Shown in pieces: positions 17,005-25,835 of a DNA stretch of 64,000 bases. Below the pieces are notes generated by a model that ran no database searches, was not told the origin of the DNA, and saw only the letters and a list, made by a program, of their open reading frames with translations. The position numbers were made by a program, and so were the translations under genes. The stretch is taken from NCBI RefSeq assembly GCF_030068605.1, contig NZ_JASJOU010000002.1, forward strand, positions 186,001 to 250,000. The letters are read 5' to 3'. Numbering within the stretch: position 1 is the first letter of the stretch; each line of letters opens with the position of its first letter. The stretch comes from Xanthocytophaga agilis. Its GTDB lineage: Bacteria; Bacteroidota; Bacteroidia; Cytophagales; 172606-1.

Positions 17005-17619
17005 ATGGACTTTATTTCCAATACTCTGTATGCAGGCTTACGAACCGGAAACTTTGTTGAATCCGGCATTAGTGATAGCAACTTTAAACAATATGCGAAA
17101 GTAATTTCTTCTAAACCCGGTCAGATAGAAACACATCCTGATTATCAACTAGAAACTTATTCTGAGCAGGGGGAGAAAAAACATATCTGGAGGAATAAAC
17201 AGGAAATACAGGGAATACCTTTGAACAGGCAAATTCTGGAGGCAACAAATTTTAAGATTTTAAATGAGAATTATGTAAATAGCCTGAGGGAAGAGTGTCA
17301 GGGATTTAATATTATCAGTGAAGTTTGGGACAAACTATCCACGTCTCAAAACAGCCTTGTCACAATTTTTAAAATAGAATTTACACTAAATGGGACACAC
17401 TATCCATCAAGATATGTATCATTAAAAGAACCTGTCTCTGTAATGACTAATAACCGATACAAAGACTTGTTTGGTGGATGGGATGCACAAAAATTCATGG
17501 ATAACACATTTGATATTGGGGAAATTCATGTACTTCAAAACCTATATTTCCACTTAACAAAAGAAGAACTTGACACAATCAGGCTAGAAGAAGAGAACTT
17601 TTATCTTCAGCCTACATAA
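17005..17619 (+). CDS. Hypothetical protein of 204 residues
   Basis: A soluble, mixed alpha/beta product with no signal peptide, membrane span or known motif. It contains a basic stretch around YKDLFGGWDAQKFMDNTF. It stands alone between two long AT-rich non-coding stretches, so it is probably monocistronic. Function unknown. Confidence 0.5.
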   Translation: MDFISNTLYAGLRTGNFVESGISDSNFKQYAKVISSKPGQIETHPDYQLETYSEQGEKKHIWRNKQEIQGIPLNRQILEATNFKILNENYVNSLREECQGFNIISEVWDKLSTSQNSLVTIFKIEFTLNGTHYPSRYVSLKEPVSVMTNNRYKDLFGGWDAQKFMDNTFDIGEIHVLQNLYFHLTKEELDTIRLEEENFYLQPT

Positions 17620-17683
17620 AGAGGTTGTATAGTATATATAAAAAGGAAAGTTGATGCAGCCATTCTATTAGAGCATAACTATA

Positions 17684-17866
17684 TTAGCTATGAAACTTAT
17701 CACAACCTGAACAAAACCTGAATTTTACATCTGAAGGATCATAACTAATCTGACCACATAACAAACATTGAATTCCTTCTGTTTTTCTGTCAGGAGCCAA
17801 TATAAATTGATAAGAGAGAGACGTTTGCTGGCATATCTTTTCATAAATGATCTTTTCGGTTTCCAT
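17684..17866 (-). CDS. Small zinc-ribbon protein (CxxC-SxxPxDVxxxxC-xxC type)
   Basis: The 60-residue product has a CLLCGQISYDPSDVKFRFCS ribbon ending GCDKFH. A motif with CxxCG.xS.nP.DV..kyC..C..FH occurs as a short stand-alone protein or domain in many bacteria, where its role is unknown. The match of the whole pattern argues that this is a real gene despite its length. Four cysteines are placed to bind one zinc ion. Confidence 0.65.
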   Translation of the reverse strand: METEKIIYEKICQQTSLSYQFILAPDRKTEGIQCLLCGQISYDPSDVKFRFCSGCDKFHS

Positions 17867-18473
17867 GAATTCAGTTCTTTGAATAATTTTTCCAAAACTG
17901 CTTGTGGCTTGTAAATAGTGAGCTGGTATACGACAAATAGTACCCTTGCCGGAATATGCAGACTAATCTGGCATTGAAGAAAATACTATTTGATAGTTGG
18001 ATCAATTTATTTGATAGCTAGCTGGAGGATCGGAGCAAGTCCGCTTTGTGTAAAGTGATTATGCAATAATAATACCTCAGCAATCTGTAAGCCATTTCAT
18101 ATGTATGCAAATGTAAAAGTATCCTGACCATAGCCTTCAGTATTAGTATTTGAGAATGATTATACTTTAACAAGCGAAGTATGACTGTGTAATCTTAACA
18201 TAGGCAGTAGTAGAAAAATTTCCCCACAATTTTATGAGGCCATTCTCATAATACTCAGATTGGTTTATTGTAATAGATATATATGTAGTACTTTTTTATC
18301 GGACTTAACTCATACTATATGCATCTCAAAATGAACCTAGTTTAACCTTATAAACCAGGGAGCTTTAAGGCAATTTACATATGAAGGGATACAGGTGATA
18401 AAGCACAGGCATTGTTTTTGTATTTTTACTACTTATTAATTAAATGTTTGGAAAAAATTCTTTGTTACCCCAG

Positions 18474-18515
18474 GCAGGCATGTTACTTTGTAGCATGCCT
18501 GCTTTATTATTGAAC
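18474..18515 (+). terminator. Terminator-like hairpin, copy 1
   Basis: A 13-bp stem with one wobble: GCAGGCATGTTAC (18474-18486) pairs with GTAGCATGCCTGC (18490-18502) over a 3-nt loop. A T-rich tail follows (TTTATTATT). Near-identical to the hairpin at 18689. Confidence 0.6.
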
Positions 18516-18688
18516 TGTTATCATAAAGTTTGTCTCTGTTATATCTCTGTTAAGACTTGTTTTCTGGGTTTCTCATTCCCCTCTCTTTGCTTAAATTTAA
18601 AACCTTATCTATCATCATATAAGCTGGCGCAAACATACTGCTATGCAGTTTGTCTGCATTCCCTCACGATCACTTTGTAATTTTACCG

Positions 18689-18725
18689 GCAGGCATGTTA
18701 CCTTGTAACATGCCTGCTTTTATTT
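18689..18725 (+). terminator. Terminator-like hairpin, copy 2
   Basis: A perfect 13-bp stem: GCAGGCATGTTAC (18689-18701) and GTAACATGCCTGC (18705-18717), 3-nt loop, then TTTTATTTT. It differs from copy 1 at only two bases within 29 nt, and lies 215 bp from it. Confidence 0.65.
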
Positions 18726-18792
18726 TGGTAAAGGGCAACAACTTTGTACATACTTTTAAATTTAAAACGATTGGAAATAATAGCAAATGTTT

Positions 18793-19938
18793 ATGTCAGA
18801 AGCAAGCAATGAAAAAACAAATGTGCTGCGTTTACTACAATCAGGACAACTGGGAAATATTGAACTGGGGCTGGCTCTAACAGAGTCCCTACTAATTGAT
18901 ATTGAGGAATTTAAAAATGATATTGAGCTTCTATTTGAATGGCTTGCACCAGAAAGAAGGTTTCTAGCTCCAAAAGAGTTCTCTTTTGCAGAAAAACTCC
19001 AGAAAATTACTACCGCAACAGAAGTCTATCTGGATAAATGCAATCTGACCTTTATTCCGATGCAGATTAAGTATATGACAAAACTGGAAACACTAAAAAT
19101 ATTTAACAATCACATTACTGCCTTACCTATCGAAATTACTTCATTAGAAAACCTCATTGAACTGTATCTGGATAATAACGAGTTAACCACCTTCCCTCTT
19201 GAAATCTGTAAGATGACCCAACTGGTTGATATAAGTCTGAGCTACAATCAAATAGATTCGCTTCCTGTAGAGATTTCAAACCTGGTTAATTTAAGACGAT
19301 TACACTTAGAGAGTAATGAACTAACCTCCTGGCCATCACAAATCAACACTCTGACTCAATTGCAGGGGCTAAATTTAGTGGCTAACCGATTAAAATTTAT
19401 TCCTTCTGAAATTGGAGAGTTGATCCAGTTGCAACACTTATCTCTTGACAATAATAGACTCAAATCCATTCCGTTGGAAATTGGAAACTGTATGCAGTTG
19501 GAATACTTGTCTTTATCTTCTAATCGTCTTAGCAGTATACCCTCAACGATTGGTAATCTTACCAATCTGGATAGTCTCAACATCAGTAGAAATCCATTAA
19601 AATCTCTACCACAGGAAATTGGGAATCTTAAACAGCTAAGTGCATTACAAATAGAGGAAACAAAACTACAACAACTTCCTGAAACAATCGGGAACCTTTC
19701 AAAACTACAGGATTTACTTATACAGCTGGGTCAGTTAAAGACACTTCCCGCTGAAACAGGTAACCTTATCAATCTTAAACGATTGGATTTAAACTATAAT
19801 TTTTTACAAGGATTGCCAGGCGAAATAAATAGACTGAAAAATCTGGAATTGTTAAGTTTACTGGATAATCCTATTACAGATTCAGAGAAAGAAAAAATTA
19901 GCTCATGGCTACCCAATTGTGATATTAGATTTGAATAA
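18793..19938 (+). CDS. Leucine-rich-repeat protein, LRR paralogue 4
   Basis: The 381-residue product (ATG at 18793, two codons into a longer frame) has the same helical opening as the array at 13262 (LRLLQSGQLGNIELGLALT), a short insert, about twelve 23-residue LRRs and the shared cap EKEKISSWLPNCDIRFE. Paralogue 2 is its closest visible relative (shared GDRF/ERRF-like insert and WPSQINT repeat). It lies 2.8 kb from the tandem set and is not co-transcribed with it. Role as for the other three: protein binding, target unknown. Confidence 0.85.
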   Translation: MSEASNEKTNVLRLLQSGQLGNIELGLALTESLLIDIEEFKNDIELLFEWLAPERRFLAPKEFSFAEKLQKITTATEVYLDKCNLTFIPMQIKYMTKLETLKIFNNHITALPIEITSLENLIELYLDNNELTTFPLEICKMTQLVDISLSYNQIDSLPVEISNLVNLRRLHLESNELTSWPSQINTLTQLQGLNLVANRLKFIPSEIGELIQLQHLSLDNNRLKSIPLEIGNCMQLEYLSLSSNRLSSIPSTIGNLTNLDSLNISRNPLKSLPQEIGNLKQLSALQIEETKLQQLPETIGNLSKLQDLLIQLGQLKTLPAETGNLINLKRLDLNYNFLQGLPGEINRLKNLELLSLLDNPITDSEKEKISSWLPNCDIRFE

Positions 19939-20253
19939 CGGCATTAAATAGATTACCATTCGTTTTATGTTAAAGATACACAATGAACAATTTATTAAAG
20001 TTTCTTCCTCAAAATGGAGTATTTATAAGTTCAAATTTATACTTTTAATCCCGATCTATCTCCAACCAGCAAATTACTATTCGTATTTATCCTCCTGCTA
20101 GTCTACTTTTTTGGAGATAACATTTCATTCCATATTCACGTTAAAAAATACTCTTCACTGGTTCTTTCCTATTGTCTGCAATCAGTGATCTGGTTTTTCA
20201 TCCATTTACCTTTTTCCAGGAATCTATATAAAAGCGTATATTCAATAGTTGAT
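19939..20253. other. 315-bp intergenic stretch
   Basis: No gene with a start codon. An open stretch in frame with the next gene (LLFVFILLLVYFFG) looks like a hydrophobic segment but has an in-frame stop upstream and no initiator, so it is probably chance. Confidence 0.35.
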
Positions 20254-21162
20254 ATGGCAAACAAGCTTTATTTCTTTCTCATTTGCATAGGTATCATCAT
20301 GTATAGTTGTACAGACAATACATCAACAAAACATACCACCACTGCAGAACCCAAAACTGATTTTGCTATCATACAATTACCACAAACCTGGAAACAGGTT
20401 CCTGATACGGGAAGGGTAGCAGACTCTGTTCTGGTTAGTCATTTCCATTTACAACCAGATACAACCGGCTCAGATCCGGAATGGAAAATAATTGGCAAGA
20501 TCTCTAATCCAAAATGGTATGGGTTATTATACACATATCACGATATTGATGCATCAGAACTACGTCTGGCTACATACTCACTTTCAGATAGTTTGCTAAG
20601 TGATATTGCTCTGATTCAGGATAAGGTAGTAGGTATTCTCACAATGGGTACTTTTTCTGCCATCATAGATCAGAAATATGCCATTAGTATCAATGAACGA
20701 TTAAAAAGTATGGCTTCTGAAACAGACTCTACTATTATTTCGGATGAACAAACCGAGAAAAAATTTCAAGTTGTAGACAATGGCTTGATAAAACTTATTA
20801 CAAATACATCTGCTAATAATGTCACAGAAGCAGCCACACATCCGGAAGAGGAACAGGAAGGTGCCTTCTATCAGGAATACCACTATGAGTCAACAAGCAC
20901 TTCGGATATATTTATTTATACAGTTATGGGGCAGGAAAAAGAGAAACACTACTATTTTGAGAATAAAGAAGGAGAACAACACAACCTAGATTTTATGGGA
21001 GCGACCAAAAACAAGCCTGACAATTATGAATTCAAATTAGATGGAAAGAAAGTATCTGCCCAATTTGAAGAATATACTCAGGATGGAGAGCTTTCTATTC
21101 CTCAACGCATTGTGTTTGCTTATTCATCAGGTCAAAAGCAAGTATTTACACTGACCCAATAA
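20254..21162 (+). CDS. Lipoprotein of unknown function
   Basis: From ATG 20254 the 302-residue product has a lipoprotein signal ending at a Cys (IIMYSC). An open frame begins upstream but the signal peptide points to this start. The body is Thr/Ser-rich and beta-like, with an acidic central stretch EAATHPEEEQEGAF. No family recognised. The stop lies inside the terminator stem at 21150-21176. Confidence 0.65.
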   Translation: MANKLYFFLICIGIIMYSCTDNTSTKHTTTAEPKTDFAIIQLPQTWKQVPDTGRVADSVLVSHFHLQPDTTGSDPEWKIIGKISNPKWYGLLYTYHDIDASELRLATYSLSDSLLSDIALIQDKVVGILTMGTFSAIIDQKYAISINERLKSMASETDSTIISDEQTEKKFQVVDNGLIKLITNTSANNVTEAATHPEEEQEGAFYQEYHYESTSTSDIFIYTVMGQEKEKHYYFENKEGEQHNLDFMGATKNKPDNYEFKLDGKKVSAQFEEYTQDGELSIPQRIVFAYSSGQKQVFTLTQ

Positions 21163-21176
21163 ATTATTGGGTCAGT
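21150..21176. terminator. Bidirectional terminator
   Basis: ACTGACCCAAT (21150-21160) and ATTGGGTCAGT (21166-21176) form an 11-bp stem with a 5-nt loop between the convergent lipoprotein and ABC transporter genes. Confidence 0.75.
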
Positions 21177-21186
21177 CAATCAATAA

Positions 21187-22989
21187 TTATATTTTACTCT
21201 CACGTTCTACATGATGTGTTTTTTCATGCTGTAATATACTTTTGTATTGCATCCGGTAAAGCTGAGCATAGTAGCCATCCAGTAACAACAATTCTTCGTG
21301 GGTTCCCTGTTCTTTGATTTCACCTCTATCTAATACAATAATCTTAGTAGCATTCTGAATGGTACTTAATCTATGTGCAATTACAATAGAGGTACGTCCC
21401 TGCATAAGTGTTTGAATTGCATCTCCTATCATCTCTTCAGTCTCACTATCGACAGAAGAGGTTGCTTCATCCAAAACAATAATTTTAGGATCATATACCA
21501 ATGCTCTTACAAACGAGATTAACTGACGCTGCCCTACGGAAAGAGTAGCACCTCTTTCCATTACATTATATTGATATCCTCCAGGTAGTTTCTCAATAAA
21601 AGAATGAGCACCTACCAGTTTTGCAGCATTCATAACCTGCTCCAACGAAATAGCAGGGTTCCCCAATGTGATATTATTCAGAATAGAATCTGAAAATAAA
21701 AACACATCCTGAAGTACTACACTGATTTGACTGCGTAATGCGCTTAATTCATATTCTTTGAGATCTATTCCATCTACCAATATTTTGCCACTATTGATAT
21801 CATAAAATCGGCTCAACAGATTAATAACTGATGATTTTCCAGCCCCAGTAGCACCTACCAACGCAACCGTCTGTCCTTTCTTTACCTCAAATGAAATACC
21901 TTTCAATACATAATTCTCATCATTATATGCAAACCAGACATTATCAAATACTACATTTCCGTCAATGGAATTTGGCGTAATATTACCCTGGTTAGGAATG
22001 TACTCTTCACTATCCAATAATTTCACAATACGCTCTGTACTCACGATCCCCATCTGTAATGTATTGAATCGATCTGCGATCATACGTAAAGGACGAAAAA
22101 ACATTGAGATATACATGATAAAGGCAATCAATGTCCCCAATGTGATATGTTCAGCCAACACTCCTTTAGCACCGTACCATACTAATAATCCAGTACAGCC
22201 TGCAGCAATTACCTCTGCAACAGGAAAATACACAGAATAATACAATACCGATTTAAGGTTTGCCCGACGATGTTCCCTGTTTATCTCTTCAAACTTCTTA
22301 TACTCAGTTGCTTCACTGTTAAAGATCTGCAAAATACTCATCCCTGTAATATGTTCCTGCACAAATGAATTCAGATTGGCAACAGCTGTACGAACTTCAT
22401 TAAATGATTCTTTGATTTTTTCCTTGAACACATAGGTCCCCAGAAACATAAAAGGCAATATGGACAAACTCACCAAGGTCAAACGCCATTCGGTATAGAA
22501 CATAATAGCCAAAATACCTACTATTTGAAGCAAGTCCCCAGCAATGGCAGCAATACCTTCACTAAAAACATCCGCCAGTGTTTCTATATCCGATATAGTA
22601 CGGGTCACTAATCTGCCAATAGGTGTGTTATCGTAGAATTTAAGTCGTAAGTCGAGCAAGTGTCGGTATAACTTAATACGTATATCCCGGATAATATTTT
22701 GTCCTAACCACCCAGAAAGATAGGTATTACAATATTGGAGAATGGCTTGACTAAACAATAGCGCAACCATAAGTAATACCATCTGAGTGAGTCCCTGATA
22801 ATCCATACGTAGTATATAGTGGTCTATCGTATACTGAATCAACAAAGGCATTACAGGCCCTATGGCAGCCAGTAACAGAATTAAAATAACAAGTATGATA
22901 AAGTACCCCATATATGGCTTCATAAAACCATACAAACGACGCAGAATCACCATGTCAAAAATTTTACCGCTTTTCTCTTCTAGCTGCAT
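21187..22989 (-). CDS. ABC exporter, fused membrane and ATPase domains (MsbA/MDR type)
   Basis: The 600-residue product has six membrane spans in the first 320 residues and an ATPase domain after them. Motifs seen: Walker A GATGAGKSS (about 380-388), signature LSVGQRQL (about 485), Walker B IIVLDEATSS (about 500) and H-loop AHRLST (about 538). This is the half-transporter layout (dimer) of MsbA/BmrA-type exporters of lipids, peptides or drugs. The substrate cannot be told from sequence alone. 53 bp upstream, in the same orientation, is truA, a common arrangement in Bacteroidota, so an operon truA-ABC is likely. Confidence 0.9.
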   Translation of the reverse strand: MQLEEKSGKIFDMVILRRLYGFMKPYMGYFIILVILILLLAAIGPVMPLLIQYTIDHYILRMDYQGLTQMVLLMVALLFSQAILQYCNTYLSGWLGQNIIRDIRIKLYRHLLDLRLKFYDNTPIGRLVTRTISDIETLADVFSEGIAAIAGDLLQIVGILAIMFYTEWRLTLVSLSILPFMFLGTYVFKEKIKESFNEVRTAVANLNSFVQEHITGMSILQIFNSEATEYKKFEEINREHRRANLKSVLYYSVYFPVAEVIAAGCTGLLVWYGAKGVLAEHITLGTLIAFIMYISMFFRPLRMIADRFNTLQMGIVSTERIVKLLDSEEYIPNQGNITPNSIDGNVVFDNVWFAYNDENYVLKGISFEVKKGQTVALVGATGAGKSSVINLLSRFYDINSGKILVDGIDLKEYELSALRSQISVVLQDVFLFSDSILNNITLGNPAISLEQVMNAAKLVGAHSFIEKLPGGYQYNVMERGATLSVGQRQLISFVRALVYDPKIIVLDEATSSVDSETEEMIGDAIQTLMQGRTSIVIAHRLSTIQNATKIIVLDRGEIKEQGTHEELLLLDGYYAQLYRMQYKSILQHEKTHHVERESKI

Positions 22990-23042
22990 TAGTAAAAAAT
23001 ATTAGTATTTATCAAACATGTTTACTCGAAGTAATTATTCTA

Positions 23043-23795
23043 TCACTTATTTCTTTTCAATTCAAAGGGATACTCTACTCTTGTTAGAAAAAGGCCTTCC
23101 GGAGGAACCGCCCGCCCAGCCTTTTGACGATCCTGTCCTTGTATAACTTTTTCAAAATCTTCAATGTTCATTTTTCCCTCACCCACTTCCAGCAATGTTC
23201 CAACAATAGCCCGGACCATGCCTCTTAAAAAACGATTAGCGGATATATGAAATACCAGATAATCATTTTCATATATCCAGAATGCCTTTGTAATAGTACA
23301 CCTAAAGTTATTTACATCCGTCTTGACTTTACTAAAACATTCAAAATCTGTATAGCGAAGTAAAAGTTGTGCCGCTTCATTCATTTGAGCTATATCAGGA
23401 GTACCTCTGTAGCGGTAACACATTTTTGGTAGAAAAGGGTTCTTTTGATGTGAAATCCTGTATTCATAACTTCGGCTAAAAGCATCAAAACGTGCATGGG
23501 CAGTTGGTTCAACCAGATAAATATCTATAACAGAGATATCAGCTGGTAGCAATGCATTTAAAGAATGAACAACAGAACGTTTCAAAAGATCTGCCTTACA
23601 GTCTAAATGTACAAACTGCTGTGTTGCATGTACACCTGCATCTGTTCGCCCACTTCCTAACGTTTCTACAGATTCTTTCAGTAGGATTGCCAAAGCTTTG
23701 TTTAATTCAGCCTGTACAGTATTGGCATTTGCCTGTACCTGCCAGCCATGATAATTTGTCCCATTATAAGCTACTTCCAGAAAATATCTTTTCAC
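23043..23795 (-). CDS. truA: tRNA pseudouridine(38-40) synthase
   Basis: The 250-residue product has the TruA signature GSGRTDAGVHA with catalytic Asp at residue 52, preceded by YNGTNYHGWQ. The middle (FDAFSRSYEYRI) and the C-terminal RFLRGMVRAIVGTLLEVG are conserved in the family. The enzyme modifies U38, U39 and U40 of the anticodon stem of many tRNAs. Length is normal. It lies directly upstream of the ABC exporter gene. Confidence 0.97.
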   Translation of the reverse strand: MKRYFLEVAYNGTNYHGWQVQANANTVQAELNKALAILLKESVETLGSGRTDAGVHATQQFVHLDCKADLLKRSVVHSLNALLPADISVIDIYLVEPTAHARFDAFSRSYEYRISHQKNPFLPKMCYRYRGTPDIAQMNEAAQLLLRYTDFECFSKVKTDVNNFRCTITKAFWIYENDYLVFHISANRFLRGMVRAIVGTLLEVGEGKMNIEDFEKVIQGQDRQKAGRAVPPEGLFLTRVEYPFELKRNK

Positions 23796-24360
23796 TCCGA
23801 TTCTTGAAATTTCAGTTCAAACAAACAACAAAAATACACACCAAAAGCCTAATTGCGAAATTCACTAATTTGAAAGTGGAAATTTACTTATATACCTAAA
23901 AAATGTAAAACATAACCTTTTTACTTATTTGTATATTTACTACATATATAATATATGATTTATTGTCTATTTAATCCATCTTTTGTCCGAAACTGAACAA
24001 AGCAGTCTCAAAACCGGACGTAATCTCGAAAAAAGCACAAGCTCACAAAACATCAAGACGCTGAAAATCAACAAAATAAGCCTTATACAATTTTATGGCA
24101 CGAATATGGAAACTTATTTTTCAGAAAGAAATGCAGAAAAAATTTTCAGGAAAAGACAAGTTAATTTATAAGCCACTCAACCTATATTTAGAGCCGTTTA
24201 TATAAAAAACTTTCGCATTCCTGTAAATCAAAAAAAATGATGCAACTTTTGCCTCGCTGATGCATCTTATAGTCATTAATACTTATTTTGCGAGCAATAC
24301 ATCACTTATTAGACAATAATAAGTGTGCACTACAACTATAACATTTATCTACAACTAACA
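23796..24360. other. 565-bp intergenic stretch
   Basis: AT-rich and without a credible gene. Presumably contains divergent promoters for truA and the exported protein gene. The -7-like TTATTTTG at 24283-24290 is one base off the Bacteroidota consensus. Confidence 0.35.
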
Positions 24361-24774
24361 ATGAAAACTATGAAAACCTTTCTGAAAAGAGGAAAAGGTA
24401 TCCTCGTTGGCTTAACGCTAACAACCGTAATCGCAGTAAGTGGTTACGCTCAAACTATGGCAAGTGGAAATAAATCAGAAACACTTGCTGCTCCCAAAGC
24501 ACTCGAAGCTGTAGTGTACCAAATTCCAGAAACAACCAAATTCAAAGTACATTTTCTTAACAATTCAGGCAGAAAGGTCACAGTTCAACTACGTGATGCT
24601 CAAAACCAGTTGGTTTATTCAGAGGTGGTTTCTGGAAAGAATTATATACGTAAGTTTGATCTGAATAACCTGATTGATGGAGCCTACCGTTTTGAAATAT
24701 CAAATGGCAATCAGTATATCGTAAAAGAGGTTGCCTTACAAACAGTTAGTGCACGTAGTGTACAGGTAGAATAA
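24361..24774 (+). CDS. Exported small beta-sandwich protein
   Basis: From ATG 24361 the 137-residue product has a signal peptide (ILVGLTLTTVIAVSGYAQT) cleaved after about residue 25. The mature part (FKVHFLNNSGRKVTVQLRDA, YVVK-like strands) looks like a short Ig-like fold of the type found at the ends of type 9 secretion substrates or small DUF3244-like proteins. Function unknown. A strong terminator follows at 24782-24814. Confidence 0.6.
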   Translation: MKTMKTFLKRGKGILVGLTLTTVIAVSGYAQTMASGNKSETLAAPKALEAVVYQIPETTKFKVHFLNNSGRKVTVQLRDAQNQLVYSEVVSGKNYIRKFDLNNLIDGAYRFEISNGNQYIVKEVALQTVSARSVQVE

Positions 24775-24781
24775 TTTCCAC

Positions 24782-24814
24782 AAAACTCTTCCAATTAATC
24801 ATTGGAAGAGTTTT
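24782..24814 (+). terminator. Intrinsic terminator
   Basis: AAAACTCTTCCAAT (24782-24795) pairs perfectly with ATTGGAAGAGTTTT (24801-24814), loop TAATC, followed by more T. Clear terminator. Confidence 0.9.
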
Positions 24815-24975
24815 TTACTATATACAGATACTAATTCAGATACATTTACAGTTATTCTTTATATAAGCAATCAACTGTACAGCTAGAAACACGGGAAGAC
24901 TTTGGATCATAACAAACTGAAAGCAAAAAATAAAAGCAAATCATTCCAAAAACTTTTTTAATCCCAACTTTGCTT

Positions 24976-25455
24976 ATGGAAAATTTAACTAAACTAGATA
25001 AGATTGACTACAGACTACTTAATCTCTTACAAAACAACGCAAAAGTTACGAATGCCTATTTGTCTCAACAAATTGGATTATCACAGGCTGCTATCTTTGA
25101 AAGGGTAAAAAGGTTGGAAAACGATGGCTATATTAAAAATTACTATGCACAAATTGATGGACCGAAAGCAGGTTTAGGAGCTACTTTTTTTGTGCAGATC
25201 TCTCTAACGAATAATAGCCGAAAGTCGATGGATTCATTCTTACAGAAAATTGATGAACTGGATGAAGTGATAGAATGTCACAATATTACAGGATCATCAA
25301 ACTTTTTATTAAAGATTGTAACAAAAGATCTACATTCATTCCAAGATCTGGTTATGGGCGAAATGAGTAAATTGGAAGAAATTGGCAGTTTGGAATCTAT
25401 GATTGTTCTTTCTGTAATGAAAGACAGCAAGACAGTACCTATCCCTCTTAACTAA
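24976..25455 (+). CDS. Lrp/AsnC family transcription regulator
   Basis: From ATG 24976 the 159-residue product has an N-terminal HTH (DYRLLNLLQNNAKVTNAYLS then QIGLSQAAIFERVKRLE, about residues 8-50) and a C-terminal RAM domain (MDSFLQKIDELDEVIECHNI, GSSNFLLKIVTKDL). Lrp/AsnC proteins form octamers and bind amino acids through the RAM domain, controlling amino-acid transport and metabolism. It is a lone gene. The ligand and targets cannot be read from the sequence. Confidence 0.95.
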   Translation: MENLTKLDKIDYRLLNLLQNNAKVTNAYLSQQIGLSQAAIFERVKRLENDGYIKNYYAQIDGPKAGLGATFFVQISLTNNSRKSMDSFLQKIDELDEVIECHNITGSSNFLLKIVTKDLHSFQDLVMGEMSKLEEIGSLESMIVLSVMKDSKTVPIPLN

Positions 25456-25461
25456 TTCTAT

Positions 25462-25518
25462 AAATACAATAGGGCTGGATTTTATATAACAAGTATAAAA
25501 TCCAGCCCTATTGTATTT
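25462..25518. terminator. Strong bidirectional terminator
   Basis: A perfect 25-bp inverted repeat: arm 25462-25486, 7-nt loop, arm 25494-25518. The right arm overlaps the stop codon of the convergent gene (25517-25519). It ends both the lrp-like gene and the gene at 25517. Confidence 0.85.
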
Positions 25519-25777
25519 ATTTATCTGCATCTATCGATTTAGGAGCATTTCCATCTGCATAAAAATATCCCTTATCAAATGTTTTCCCTGAATATGCTTC
25601 TCCTTTCAGGATACTTATAACCATCCATACTACTAAAAAAGGAGATATCAGATAGGCAGTCCCTATTATCCATGAAGGAATACCTATATGTGGACTCACT
25701 GTATATAAAATAAGATATACCGTAACGCATACTATCGAAAATTTGTAGTTCTGGTGCATAGTCTTTTGATTATTCAC
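25517..25777 (-). CDS. Small two-span membrane protein
   Basis: The 86-residue product (start at 25777, alternatively at 25759, where MHQNYKFS begins) has two hydrophobic spans (IVCVTVYLILYTVSP and GTAYLISPFLVVWMVISIL) and a C-terminal acidic tail with SGKTFDKGYFY. The YSGKTF..YFYED-type ending is common in small Bacteroidota membrane proteins. Function unknown. Confidence 0.6.
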   Translation of the reverse strand: MNNQKTMHQNYKFSIVCVTVYLILYTVSPHIGIPSWIIGTAYLISPFLVVWMVISILKGEAYSGKTFDKGYFYADGNAPKSIDADK

Positions 25778-25835
25778 TTAAGTTCTTTACATACACTTAA
25801 CCGACTGCTATCTTTGTAAATAATGTTCAAAATAT

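Larger units (their letters stand above)
17867..18792. other. Long intergenic stretch with two hairpins
   Basis: About 925 bp without a credible gene. Frames through it are interrupted or cover the hairpins at 18474 and 18689. The left part (17870-18450) shows nothing I can name. Confidence 0.4.

Noticed and set aside
18444-18880. Two plus-strand frames over the paired hairpins
   Set aside because: They translate the terminator stems themselves and have no fold-like composition, and the second runs into the LRR start in another frame.
13262-19938. Reading the LRR cluster as a defence or effector system
   Set aside because: No toxin, NACHT, TIR or secretion signal domain is fused or adjacent, so only a binding role can be claimed.
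23983-24171. 62-residue plus-strand frame
   Set aside because: Low-complexity AT-rich frame in the leader region, with no motif and a weak start.
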